Source of the DNA: Phycisphaera sp.
Lineage (GTDB): Bacteria; Planctomycetota; Phycisphaerae; Phycisphaerales; Phycisphaeraceae
Assembly: GCA_016125215.1 (NCBI GenBank)
Contig: WGMF01000029.1
Span: forward strand, 50,306-114,305
DNA length: 64,000 nt
Reading direction: 5' to 3'
Each line of letters begins with the position of its first letter. Within the stretch, counting starts at the first letter, position 1. Below the pieces are notes generated by a model, which was not told where the DNA came from, searched no databases, and saw only the letters and a program-made list of their open reading frames with translations. A program made the translations under genes and the position numbers. This document shows positions 34,986 to 43,504 of the stretch, piece after piece.

Positions 34986-35891
34986 TTAGAAAAACAGCGC
35001 GTGAGCGATGGCAAAGAGTGTGAAGAACACGACCGTCCGCACGATCACGACCACGCAGATGACGTAGCCGACCTCGTCCCACTCGAGATCGAACAAGAGC
35101 TTGATCGGCGTGCCGAGGAAGAGCGCGTAGATGGCGATCACCGCGCCCGCCATGGCGATCATGCTCCCCGAGAGCAAGAACAGCGGCAGGATGAGGATGA
35201 GCACCACGTCCGCCACGGCGCCCGGCCCGACGCTCACGCCCGTGAGTTTGACCAGAGCCGTGAAGAACGAGCCAAAACCCAGGCCAAACCACCGGGCGCA
35301 GAGCATGATCGACATGAGCAGCATCGGCAGCATGAGCACGAGTTGAATCGCCACGAGCAGGCCGCTCACCGCCAGACCCATGTACCACGGCTTGGTCAGC
35401 GTCTGACCGACCACGATCACCGCGAGCAGCCCGAATGCCAGGAGGATCGGCGGGGCAACATACTCCCGGATGCGGTGGACGCGCAGCATCTTCGCTTCGA
35501 GGCGCTCCTGGTCTTCGATGCGCTTGCGGACGATGTCTTCGGTGAGCGTGGATGTGTTTGAGACGGTCGGCAGCGCAACGGCGGGGACGGGTCCCTGTGT
35601 ATGCGGATGGCTTTTTAACGTAACGCCGGCTTTGGGCGGATCGGTCGGCTGGTCGTGCAGGTCATAAGCTTCGGCTCCCGAGGGATCGATGCGCGGCTCG
35701 CTTGTCATGGGCCTGGCGGTAGTGTTTGAAGAGCCCACACTCGGTGCGAGCGAGAGCGGGTCGAGGTTGGGCATGTCGAATTGTGTGTGGCAGACCTTGC
35801 ACTCGACGCGCTTGCCCGCCATGAGCGCGAGGTGGCGGTATCGCTTGCCGCAGCCGGGGCAGGGAACGCTTGTGTCGTCGGGCTGCGTCAT
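34986..35891 (-). CDS. zinc-ribbon multi-pass membrane protein (downstream paralogue)
   Basis: 301 residues from ATG 35889-35891. The N-terminal zinc ribbon is VPCPGCGKRYRHLALMAGKRVECKVCHTQF (CxxC ... CxxC); a Pro/Ser/Thr-rich linker follows (~35-115), then a cytoplasmic helix (IVRKRIEDQERLEAKMLRV) and about five transmembrane helices (VAPPILLAFGLLAVIVVGQ ... TVVFFTLFAIAHALFF). It begins 14 bp after the stop of the similar gene at 35906, so the two form a paralogous pair. Function unknown. Confidence 0.75.
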   Translation of the reverse strand: MTQPDDTSVPCPGCGKRYRHLALMAGKRVECKVCHTQFDMPNLDPLSLAPSVGSSNTTARPMTSEPRIDPSGAEAYDLHDQPTDPPKAGVTLKSHPHTQGPVPAVALPTVSNTSTLTEDIVRKRIEDQERLEAKMLRVHRIREYVAPPILLAFGLLAVIVVGQTLTKPWYMGLAVSGLLVAIQLVLMLPMLLMSIMLCARWFGLGFGSFFTALVKLTGVSVGPGAVADVVLILILPLFLLSGSMIAMAGAVIAIYALFLGTPIKLLFDLEWDEVGYVICVVVIVRTVVFFTLFAIAHALFF

Positions 35892-35905
35892 GGATGGCCC
35901 GTGTG

Positions 35906-37006
35906 TTACGAGAACAGGCTCAGGAGGATCACGATCAGGAACCCGCCGACGATGTAGGGCAGGAACCAACTGATGACAAAGAGCAGGGCGGTTTCGAGGA
36001 CATCGGTGTCGAAGAGCGCTGTGGCCATGGCCCAGAAGGCAATGATGTAGATGACGAACTTGGGGTAGATCGCCAGAAAGCCCATGCCCTCGAAGAGGAT
36101 GTCGAAGACGCTCGTCAGGCAGCCGCTCAGGCCCGCCAGCGCGACGCACATCGCCAGGAGTTTGAAGATCGCCACGAAGATATTGCCGAACGCCGTGCCC
36201 AGGAGTTTGGCAATGACGAGGATCGCAATGAACATGAAGGGCAGTTGGATGACCAGGCCTACGAAGGCGGTGAAGAGTTCACGGATCACAAGTTGTAAGC
36301 GTGTGGGCGGGTGGTAGAACGCGGCGGAGAGGGCGTTGGGCGGCGGAGGCGGTGGGGGCTGGACGATGACGAACGCATTGAGCAGGATGAGGGCGACGCC
36401 GACGGTGATGAGGATGAGCGGGACGTAGAGGTTTTTGATGCGCAGGTATTTTGCGTCATCCTGTTCCACGTCGAGCGCTTTGGCCACGGCGCTGCGGCCG
36501 CCCATGAGGTAGGGGGGCGGGGCGGCGTGGGTGTCGGGGGTCGTGTTGCCCGCGGCCCGACCGGTCTGGGTGTTGAGGCGTTTGCCGGTCTTGAGGTTGA
36601 AGCCACACGAGACGCAGATCACAGCGGTGGGCTTGACGGGGTTGAGGCACGACGGGCAGGAGAGGTTGGAAACCGATGTCGCGTCCGCTGCGCGGGGCTG
36701 GGCACTCTGGGCACGGTCATCCGCATCGAGCGTGTAGGACTCGACGGGCGACTTGGGGGTCTGGATGTGGACTTCGTCACTCGATGTGGTCAGCGCGGGT
36801 TTGTCGTGCAAGGCCGGTTTGTCCCGGGCGGGCTTGGAAGGCGTGGTGGGCGGAGTTGGTTTCAATCCGCCGGGCATCACAAACAGCGTGTGACACTGCC
36901 TGCATTCGACACGCTTTCCCGCGAACTGCGGGGTGACACGGTAGCTCTTGCCGCAGCTCGGGCAGCTTGTGCGGGCCTGTGTGTCTTGCGTTGGGTCTTT
37001 GGACAT
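35906..37006 (-). CDS. double zinc-ribbon multi-pass membrane protein
   Basis: 366 residues with two zinc ribbons: TSCPSCGKSYRVTPQFAGKRVECRQCHTLF (~14-43) and LSCPSCLNPVKPTAVICVSCGFNLKTGKRL (~110-140). The C-terminal half has ~5 transmembrane helices (VPLILITVGVALILLNAFVIV ... FVISWFLPYIVGGFLIVILLSLF). The first ribbon closely matches that of the next gene, showing duplication; this copy has an added ribbon. Such ribbons plus Yip1-like membrane domains occur widely in planctomycetes without known role. Confidence 0.78.
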   Translation of the reverse strand: MSKDPTQDTQARTSCPSCGKSYRVTPQFAGKRVECRQCHTLFVMPGGLKPTPPTTPSKPARDKPALHDKPALTTSSDEVHIQTPKSPVESYTLDADDRAQSAQPRAADATSVSNLSCPSCLNPVKPTAVICVSCGFNLKTGKRLNTQTGRAAGNTTPDTHAAPPPYLMGGRSAVAKALDVEQDDAKYLRIKNLYVPLILITVGVALILLNAFVIVQPPPPPPPNALSAAFYHPPTRLQLVIRELFTAFVGLVIQLPFMFIAILVIAKLLGTAFGNIFVAIFKLLAMCVALAGLSGCLTSVFDILFEGMGFLAIYPKFVIYIIAFWAMATALFDTDVLETALLFVISWFLPYIVGGFLIVILLSLFS

Positions 37007-37199
37007 GCGGACCCCCGATCATTCGGTTGACGCGCGAGATACGCTCACAGCGTCACCCGATCCCGCTCGGATGTCAAGAGCGATCTTGATTGGATAAGCC
37101 GATTAATCCCGGTCCAAGGCGCACCGGGCGTTGCCCCGTCGTGCCGGCACGACTATCTTGACGTGTTATTCACGATTCTTCACGTCCGTGAGCACCCGC

Positions 37200-38306
37200 A
37201 TGAGCGTACCCCTGATCGAGATCAACACCCAGCACAAGGCCCTGGCGGACGAACTTCGCCGGGCTTTTGACAGGCACCTGACGAGCGGCGCGTTCGTGCT
37301 CGGCGAGGCGGTGGCCGACTTTGAAAAAGACCTGGCCACCTACTGCCAGTGCCCGCACGCGCTGGGGCTTTCGAGCGGGACCGATGCGCTTGTCATCGCG
37401 CTCATGGCGCTGGGCATCGGGCCGGGCGACGAAGTCATCTGCCCGTCGTTCACGTTCTTTGCCACCGCCGGTTCGATCGCGCGTGTCGGGGCCAGGCCCG
37501 TGTTTGTCGATATCGACCTCGACACATTCAACCTCGACCCCGACCACGTCGAAGGCTCGATCACGCCACGCACCAAGGCGATTATGCCCGTCCACCTCTT
37601 CGGCCTGCTTGCCGACATGAAGCGGATCATGGCCATCGCAAGCAAGCACGGTTTGAGGGTCATCGAAGACGCGGCCCAGGCGATCGGCGCGGCGCAAGAC
37701 GGCCAACGCGCCTGCGCGTGGGGCGACGTGGGGTGTTTGAGCTTTTATCCCACTAAAAATCTATCCGCGCTCGGCGACGCCGGGGCTGTGACCGCGCAAG
37801 ACAACGCTTTGGCTGCCCACCTCAAGAGCCTGCGCGTCCACGGTCAGAGCGATACCTACAAGCACGACCACATCGGCGGCAACTTCCGCCTCGACGCCAT
37901 GCAGGCTTCCTTCCTCCATATCAAGCTGCGTCACCTCGATGGCTACGCAATCCGCCGACGGGAGAACGCCTGTCGTTACCACGGGGCGCTGGCCGGGTTG
38001 TCCGTTGTGCTGCCCCAAGCCCCGGACAACATGACCCACGTCTACAACCAGTACACCCTCCGCGTCCCCGACGGCAGGCGAGATGCGCTGCGCAAACACC
38101 TGACCGGGAAATCGATAGGCTGCGGGGTCTACTATCCCCTGCCTCTGCACCTGCAGCCCTGCTTTGAATACGTCGGCCTCAAACGCGGTGCCCTGCCACG
38201 CAGCGAGCAGGCGGCTGGTGAAGTGCTGAGCCTGCCCATTTACCCCGAACTGACACAGGCCCAACAGGACGAAGTGATCCAAGCGATCCGCGAGTTCTTC
38301 CATTGA
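37200..38306 (+). CDS. DegT/DnrJ/EryC1/StrS sugar aminotransferase
   Basis: 368 residues from ATG 37200. PLP-dependent amino-sugar enzyme: PLIEINTQHKALADELRRAF, LGLSSGTDALVIALMALGIG, GDEVICPSFTFFATAGSIAR, IEDAAQAIGA and the lysine in SFYPTKNLSALGDAGA, then GGNFRLDAMQASFLHIKL. It differs from the DegT protein at 12352 (Ala-Ala at the PLP ring, ordinary length). Its TGA overlaps the TTG start of the ABC gene by four bases (TTGA). Confidence 0.92.
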   Translation: MSVPLIEINTQHKALADELRRAFDRHLTSGAFVLGEAVADFEKDLATYCQCPHALGLSSGTDALVIALMALGIGPGDEVICPSFTFFATAGSIARVGARPVFVDIDLDTFNLDPDHVEGSITPRTKAIMPVHLFGLLADMKRIMAIASKHGLRVIEDAAQAIGAAQDGQRACAWGDVGCLSFYPTKNLSALGDAGAVTAQDNALAAHLKSLRVHGQSDTYKHDHIGGNFRLDAMQASFLHIKLRHLDGYAIRRRENACRYHGALAGLSVVLPQAPDNMTHVYNQYTLRVPDGRRDALRKHLTGKSIGCGVYYPLPLHLQPCFEYVGLKRGALPRSEQAAGEVLSLPIYPELTQAQQDEVIQAIREFFH

Positions 38307-39496
38307 ACGAGCACAGCGATCAAAATCCCGGCGGCGACGAAGCGGGCAGCTTGTGGAACAAGCCCAGCGAAAAGCCTCACGCGGCTCCGTCCCACCCGCA
38401 AACCCCCATCCCCACGGAAGCGCCGGCTTCGGGTAAAAGGGCTGCGCCCGAGCCTCCGTCGCGTGAGAAGAGCGGCCTGTACGACCGCATCCTCGAACAA
38501 GCCAAAGAAGAGCAGCAAAAAAAATCGGACGCCACGGGGGCGCTTCCGACGGATGTTGAACCGGCGCCCGACGCACCGCTTACACCGGTCGAACCAACAG
38601 GGATCACAGCCACCCCCCCCCCGACCCCATCCCAAGAGACCGTTCAACCCGCAAGCCCCGTCGTTCCACGGCCGCATCGAAACACCGTGCGCGTCACGCC
38701 CCCCGGCCCGGCGCTGGTCCGACTGGCCGGCGTCTCCAAGTCTTTCGGGCCGTTGCGTGTGCTCGACAGCGTCGACCTTGAATTCGAGTCCGGCCGGGCC
38801 ACCGTCGTCATCGGACCCAGCGGCACGGGTAAGAGTGTCCTGCTCAAGCACGTCGTCGGCCTGCTCAAGCCCGACGCCGGCGAAGTCTATTTTGATGGCC
38901 AGCGCGTCGACACCATGAGCGAGTCGCAACTGGTCGAGGTCCGCAAGCAGGTCGGGTTTCTCTTCCAGATGGGCGCGCTCTTTGATTCCATGAACGTCGG
39001 CGAGAACGTTTGTTTCCCGCTCGTCCAGCACACGACGATGAAGCCCGCCGAGCAGGCCAGGCGCTGCGGGGAGGTCCTGCGTATGGTCGGCCTGTCGGGT
39101 TTCGAGTCCAAGCAGACCGGCTCGCTCTCCGGCGGCCAGCGAAAGCGCGTCGCACTGGCCCGCGCCATCGTCCTCAAGCCCAAGCTCGTGCTTTACGACG
39201 AACCGACCACCGGACTCGATCCCATCCGCTCGGACCTCATCAACGAACTAATCGTCACGCTCGGCAGGGAACTGGGCATCACGAGTGTCGTGGTGACCCA
39301 CGACATCGCCAGCGCCAACAAGATCGCCGACCGCATCGTCATGCTTTACGATGGCCACATCATCGCCGACGGCAACGCCCAAGGCATCAGCCAAAGCGAC
39401 AACCCCATCGTGCAGCGATTTATCCGCGGACAGGCGGACGAAAGCGAGCTGGCCACGATCAGGGCCGGCTTCCCACACTCGGAGAACCCCACATGA
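38303..39496 (+). CDS. ABC transporter ATPase, MlaF-like, with Pro-rich N-terminal extension
   Basis: 397 residues if TTG 38303 is used. The first ~130 residues are Pro/Glu/Ala-rich low complexity, not part of an ABC domain. The ATPase then follows: VRLAGVSKSFGPLRVLD, Walker A VVIGPSGTGKSVLLKHVVGL, FLFQMGALFDSMNVGENVCFPL (Q-loop), signature GSLSGGQRKRVALARAIVLKP, Walker B KLVLYDEPTTGLDP and switch His VVTHDI. It matches Mla/Ttg2A lipid transport ATPases. The ATGA overlap with mlaD confirms pairing. No MlaE permease gene is adjacent. Confidence 0.9.
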   Translation: MNEHSDQNPGGDEAGSLWNKPSEKPHAAPSHPQTPIPTEAPASGKRAAPEPPSREKSGLYDRILEQAKEEQQKKSDATGALPTDVEPAPDAPLTPVEPTGITATPPPTPSQETVQPASPVVPRPHRNTVRVTPPGPALVRLAGVSKSFGPLRVLDSVDLEFESGRATVVIGPSGTGKSVLLKHVVGLLKPDAGEVYFDGQRVDTMSESQLVEVRKQVGFLFQMGALFDSMNVGENVCFPLVQHTTMKPAEQARRCGEVLRMVGLSGFESKQTGSLSGGQRKRVALARAIVLKPKLVLYDEPTTGLDPIRSDLINELIVTLGRELGITSVVVTHDIASANKIADRIVMLYDGHIIADGNAQGISQSDNPIVQRFIRGQADESELATIRAGFPHSENPT

Positions 39497-40515
39497 CAGA
39501 TCGCTCCAAGAACATTGCCGTCGGTATCACCGCCATCCTCGGTGCGCTGGGGCTGGGCACACTCATGATCCTCTTCGGGGCCATCCCGTCGTGGATGAGC
39601 AAGGGGTACACCGTGCAGGTCAACCTCGACACCGCAGGCGGACTGACGCAGGGCAGCCGGGTCAAACTCAGCGGCATCGACGTGGGCAGGATCGAATCGG
39701 TCGAACTGCTGACCGGCCCGCCCGGGGGTGTGAAGATCAACGCCTACATCCGTGAAGAGGTCCGTCTGCCCGAGGGCCTGCACGTGCGCGTTGAGCAGGG
39801 GTTGCTCGGAGGTACGCCGGCCCTGGGGTTTGAGCCGCCGACAATGGCGCCAGACCAAAGCGTGACCTACCTCCCGACCGACGGCAGCGCGACCGTCAAG
39901 GGCGAGTCGTACAGTTTTATGTCGGCGTTTGCCGGTGAACTCCAGGGTGCGCTCGCCGAGCCCACACGCCAGTTCACGCGCATGTCCGACAACTTCGAGC
40001 GCATGGCGACCGAGTGGGCCAAGGTCGGGTCCAACCTGGCGCAGCTCACCGAGGTCCGCAACCCCGACGACGTGGACAAAGGTGAGGCCAAGGCCAATCT
40101 TGCAACGGTCCTCACCCGTGCCGACCAGCGTTTAGCCGACATGAAAGCCACACTCGAGGGCATGAAGGGTCTCTTCGGGGATGAGAAGTTCAGACAGGAC
40201 ATCAAGGACGCCGCCGCCAATGCGAAGGTCATGACCGAAAAGGTGGGCAACCTGGCCACGTCCGCCGACGAAAAACTCGACAAGCTCGTCCAGCGTTACG
40301 TGGCTGTGGCCGACGACCTCTCCGGCGCGATCACCTCGATGAAACAGACCATCGACCTGGCCAAGAACGGCGACGGCACGATCGGCAAGCTCTTGAATGA
40401 TGCGACACTCTACAACAACCTCAACGACGCCTCCGCACGCCTGCGCAAAGCCCTCGACGAGTTCCGCCAACTCCTCGACAAGATCAAGTCCGAGGGCCTG
40501 CCGGTCAAAATGTGA
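39493..40515 (+). CDS. mlaD: MCE-domain lipid transport protein, MlaD-like
   Basis: 340 residues. One N-terminal transmembrane helix (VGITAILGALGLGTLMILFGAI), then an MCE domain (~40-130): YTVQVNLDTAGGLTQGSRVKLSGIDVGRIESVEL ... LPEGLHVRVEQGLLGGTPALGF. A long helical region follows (~150-330) as in MCE proteins that form a periplasmic tunnel. It acts with the upstream ATPase in phospholipid movement between membranes. The ATG overlaps the ATPase stop (ATGA). Confidence 0.92.
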   Translation: MTDRSKNIAVGITAILGALGLGTLMILFGAIPSWMSKGYTVQVNLDTAGGLTQGSRVKLSGIDVGRIESVELLTGPPGGVKINAYIREEVRLPEGLHVRVEQGLLGGTPALGFEPPTMAPDQSVTYLPTDGSATVKGESYSFMSAFAGELQGALAEPTRQFTRMSDNFERMATEWAKVGSNLAQLTEVRNPDDVDKGEAKANLATVLTRADQRLADMKATLEGMKGLFGDEKFRQDIKDAAANAKVMTEKVGNLATSADEKLDKLVQRYVAVADDLSGAITSMKQTIDLAKNGDGTIGKLLNDATLYNNLNDASARLRKALDEFRQLLDKIKSEGLPVKM

Positions 40516-40616
40516 TACTGCCACTCATGAAGCCGGCGAGGGTATTGCCGGTCTTTGTGTTGCGGACATTGAGCAGCGTGTCTGCACGATAACCCAAAAT
40601 ATTGAATTACGACATC

Positions 40617-41414
40617 ATGAACCACACAAACTTCATCCCGTTTGCACTGTTACTCGCGATGCTCTTTGTTCCAAGTCTCGTGAGCGCTGACGAAGCGCCG
40701 CCAAAGCAAGCGGTACAGGCTGCGAACGACCGGCCCACCTCGCGCACCGATGTCTTGATCGAGGGCTGGACCGTGCGCATTGATGACCGACTCTTCCAGC
40801 CGGAGCACAAAGCGCTGGGCGAGAAATGCCAACGTTTTCTTGAGGCCAAGCTCGCGGATATTGCCCGGGTCGTCCCCGAAGATCGGCTCGAAGCCCTGCG
40901 CAAAGTCCGTATCGTCCTCGACCTCAACAACGGTGAACTCGACAACTTTCAGTATCACCCCAGTGCCGGCTGGCTCAAGGAGCAAGGGTACTCGCCCGAC
41001 CTGGCCAGGTGCGTCCACATCCCCATCGCCGCGGCCATGCCCACCGTACGCAACACCAACCAGCAGCCGTGGTTCATTCTTCACGAACTCGCCCACGCCT
41101 ACCACCACCAGGTGCTCGGCTACGGTGACAAACGCATCAAGTCGGCGTACGAAAAATACAAAGCCAGCGGACACGGCGATGAGACGCTGCTCTTCAACGG
41201 CAAACGCGTCAAGCACTACGCACTGACCAACGATAAGGAGTTCTTCGCGGAGATGACCGAATCCTTCTTCGGCGTCAACGACTTTTACCCCTTCACCCGG
41301 GCTGAGCTGATGGACTCCGAACCCGAAATCCACCAACTTCTCGTCGATATCTGGCTGAAAAGAGCCCCCGGCGTTGAAGCGGAGCCCCCGGCAAACAGCT
41401 CAAGTAAGCCCTGA
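40617..41414 (+). CDS. exported metallopeptidase-like protein (HExxH)
   Basis: 265 residues from ATG 40617, chosen for its signal peptide (FIPFALLLAMLFVPSLVSA, cleaved before DEAPP). The zinc motif ILHELAHAYHHQVLGY is followed by a downstream acidic region ALTNDKEFFAEMTESFFGVNDFYPF, like the anthrax lethal factor-type (M34-like) group. The C-terminus is Pro/Ser-rich. Target unknown. Confidence 0.8.
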   Translation: MNHTNFIPFALLLAMLFVPSLVSADEAPPKQAVQAANDRPTSRTDVLIEGWTVRIDDRLFQPEHKALGEKCQRFLEAKLADIARVVPEDRLEALRKVRIVLDLNNGELDNFQYHPSAGWLKEQGYSPDLARCVHIPIAAAMPTVRNTNQQPWFILHELAHAYHHQVLGYGDKRIKSAYEKYKASGHGDETLLFNGKRVKHYALTNDKEFFAEMTESFFGVNDFYPFTRAELMDSEPEIHQLLVDIWLKRAPGVEAEPPANSSSKP

Positions 41415-41482
41415 TATCACACCGGGTTGCAACGGTGCGGGTATATCCTTACCGCATATAAAGCGATTTTGCGAAAAAAAGC

Positions 41483-41511
41483 TTGGGTTCTATGAACCCA
41501 GCCGATATACT
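41483..41511 (+). promoter_or_regulatory. cold shock gene promoter with long leader
   Basis: TTGGGT (41483-41488), 17 bases, TATACT (41506-41511). The -35 region sits inside a GGGTTC-TAT-GAACCC hairpin. The interval 41415-41751 holds no gene. Transcription from here would give a leader of ~235 bases before the ATG, as expected for cold shock mRNAs whose leaders act as thermosensors. The leader function is inferred. Confidence 0.5.
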
Positions 41512-41751
41512 GTGTGGATTGAGTTAGATCATCTCACTTATTTTTTCTTCATCTCTTGGTTTCATTGATCTGAAAGAATTACACGCGGCCATCAATGTTT
41601 TTGTCAGGCAACGGATGTCTTTGAGTTGTACCCATTTCACGCAGTTTTCGCTCGACGCACGTCTTGTCGTTTGAGCCATCAAGACGCCCTCGGTGTGCGC
41701 GGCCGACGGCTTCTTCACTTCTCTCCGCGCCCGGCCACAAGGAGTTCCCCC

Positions 41752-41973
41752 ATGTCTGAGCACGGCCAAGTCAAGTGGTTTGACCCCAAGAAAGGTTTCG
41801 GGTTCATCGTCGGTCCCCAGGGACAGGACGTCTTCGTCCACTACTCCCAGATCGAGGGCGAGGGCTTCCGCTCGCTCAAGGACGGTGAAGACGTGGAATA
41901 CGAACTCGTCCAGGCCGACAAGGGCTACCAGGCCCGTGGCGTCCACCGATCCGCACACGCAGAAGCACGCTGA
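41752..41973 (+). CDS. cold shock domain protein
   Basis: 73-residue CspA-family RNA chaperone. ATG 41752 with AAGGAG upstream. RNP1-like KKGFGFIVGPQGQDVFVHYSQI covers the nucleic-acid-binding motifs (KGFGFI and VFVHY). The remaining beta barrel strands are DVEYELVQADKGYQARGV. An intrinsic terminator follows. Confidence 0.95.
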   Translation: MSEHGQVKWFDPKKGFGFIVGPQGQDVFVHYSQIEGEGFRSLKDGEDVEYELVQADKGYQARGVHRSAHAEAR

Positions 41974-42024
41974 GCCTGACCGGGTTGTGTCCGCGATCGC
42001 CCACGCGATCGATACGTACCCACC

Positions 42025-42057
42025 AAAAAACAGAGGGACCCACGTCCCTCTGTTTTA
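42025..42057. terminator. bidirectional intrinsic terminator
   Basis: AAAACAGAGGGAC, CCAC, GTCCCTCTGTTTT forms an 11-bp GC-rich stem flanked by A and T runs on both sides. It serves the cold shock gene (+) and lies 43 bp beyond the end of xylA (-). Confidence 0.85.
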
Positions 42058-42099
42058 TCATGATGGTGTTGTCCAGCCTGCAGGGTTGTGCCGGCTCGC

Positions 42100-43413
42100 T
42101 CAGATCAACTCGTTGAGCACGTTCTCGAAAAGTTCCTGCCGACCACTCGGGGCACGGTCGACGTTGTTCTTCAGCGCGATCGCCTCGAGTTTGGCCAGGT
42201 TCATCTTGCCCTTTTCAATATCCCGGCCAAGCGGCGTGCTCCAACCCGCGTAGCGCTCCCCGGTGAGTTTGGCGATCCGGCCGTCCATCTGGATTTTGGC
42301 CGCGATCTTCAGGGCGCGGGCGAACGTGTCCATCCCGCCGATGTGTGCGTAGAACAGGTCGACCGGGTCGATGGACTGGCGACGCACCTTCGCGTCGAAG
42401 TTCAAACCCCCCGCCTTGAACCCGCCGGCCTTGAGCAGCGAGCAGCAGACCATGACGCAATCGTAAAGGTCCGTCGGGAACTGGTCGGTGTCCCAGCCGA
42501 TGAGCGTATCGCCGCGGTTGGCGTCGATGGACCCTAACAGGTTGTTACCCACAGCGTATTCCAGCTCGTGGTGCATCGAGTGCCCGGCGAGCGTCGCGTG
42601 GTTGGTCTCGATGTTGAGCATGAAGTCCTTAACGAGGTCGTACTTCATCAAAAACGCGTGGCAGGCCGCGGCGTCGAAGTCGTACTGGTGCTTGGTCGGC
42701 TCCTTGGGCTTGGGCTCGATAAAGAACTGGCCACGGAAGCCGATCTTCTTCTTGTAATCCACGGCCATGTGAAGCAGCAGGGCCAGGTGGTCCAGTTCCC
42801 GGCCCATGTCGGTGTTGAGAAGCGAGTCGTACCCCTCGCGTCCGCCCCAGAAGACGTAGCCGCTGCCCTTGAGTTCCTTTGTGACTTCGAGGGCCTTCTT
42901 GACCTGCGCCGCGGCGTGGGCAAAGACCTTGGCCGACACGCTCGTGCCGGCACCGGACATGTAACGCGGGTGCGAGAAGAGGTTGGCCGTCCCCCACAGG
43001 AGCTTGATCCCCGTGTCGCGCTGCATCTTGCCCGCGAGTTTGACGATGTGGTCTAATCGTTTGTTAGTCTCGGCAAGAGAGCCGGCTTCGGGCGAGATGT
43101 CGCGGTCGTGGAAGCACCAGAACCCCACGCCGAGTTTGGTCATGAACTCGAAGTGGGCGTGCATCGTCTGCTCGGCGGCGGTCATCTCGTCGGGCGCGTC
43201 GTTCCAGGGCATGATCCGCGTGCCGGGCCCGAACGGGTCGCCGCCGGCACCCTTCATGCAGTGCCAGTAACAGGCCGCAAAGCGGAAGTGATCCCGCATG
43301 GTCTTGCCCAGCACTTTCTCATTGGCGTTGTAGTGCTTGAACGCCAACGGCTTCTTCGAGGTGGGGCCTTCGTACTTGATCTCTTTGACGTTGGGAAAAT
43401 ATGACTTGGGCAT
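42100..43413 (-). CDS. xylA: xylose isomerase
   Basis: 437 residues, class II xylose isomerase interconverting D-xylose and D-xylulose (and glucose/fructose). Signatures: [37 protein letters not shown] (catalytic His/Asp), [38 protein letters not shown] (metal Glu and Lys), [11 protein letters not shown] and [17 protein letters not shown]. No xylulokinase gene is adjacent. The oriented 34-bp element lies 42 bp upstream. Confidence 0.97.
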   Translation of the reverse strand: MPKSYFPNVKEIKYEGPTSKKPLAFKHYNANEKVLGKTMRDHFRFAACYWHCMKGAGGDPFGPGTRIMPWNDAPDEMTAAEQTMHAHFEFMTKLGVGFWCFHDRDISPEAGSLAETNKRLDHIVKLAGKMQRDTGIKLLWGTANLFSHPRYMSGAGTSVSAKVFAHAAAQVKKALEVTKELKGSGYVFWGGREGYDSLLNTDMGRELDHLALLLHMAVDYKKKIGFRGQFFIEPKPKEPTKHQYDFDAAACHAFLMKYDLVKDFMLNIETNHATLAGHSMHHELEYAVGNNLLGSIDANRGDTLIGWDTDQFPTDLYDCVMVCCSLLKAGGFKAGGLNFDAKVRRQSIDPVDLFYAHIGGMDTFARALKIAAKIQMDGRIAKLTGERYAGWSTPLGRDIEKGKMNLAKLEAIALKNNVDRAPSGRQELFENVLNELI

Positions 43414-43455
43414 GGGAGGGGTCCTTGAGTGTTTGTTTCGAACGTGACCAAGTTG

Positions 43456-43486
43456 GACAGGATAACAGGATTTGCGGGATGAACAG
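43456..43486 (-). promoter_or_regulatory. oriented upstream element, xylA copy
   Basis: Minus strand: CTGTTCATCCC, GCAA, ATCCTGTTATCCTGTC. It ends 42 bp before the xylA ATG and begins just after the stop of the UDP-sugar gene (43505). Confidence 0.55.
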
Positions 43487-43504
43487 CCGCGCTGTGGTGT
43501 TGTT

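Noticed and set aside
35892..36149. N-terminal extension of the zinc-ribbon protein at 34986
   Set aside because: The extra residues are an Arg/His-rich shadow of the upstream gene's coding sequence.
39010..39492. Upstream extension of mlaD
   Set aside because: It is an Arg/Gln-rich shadow of the ATPase gene; the ATGA overlap start at 39493 precedes the membrane anchor.
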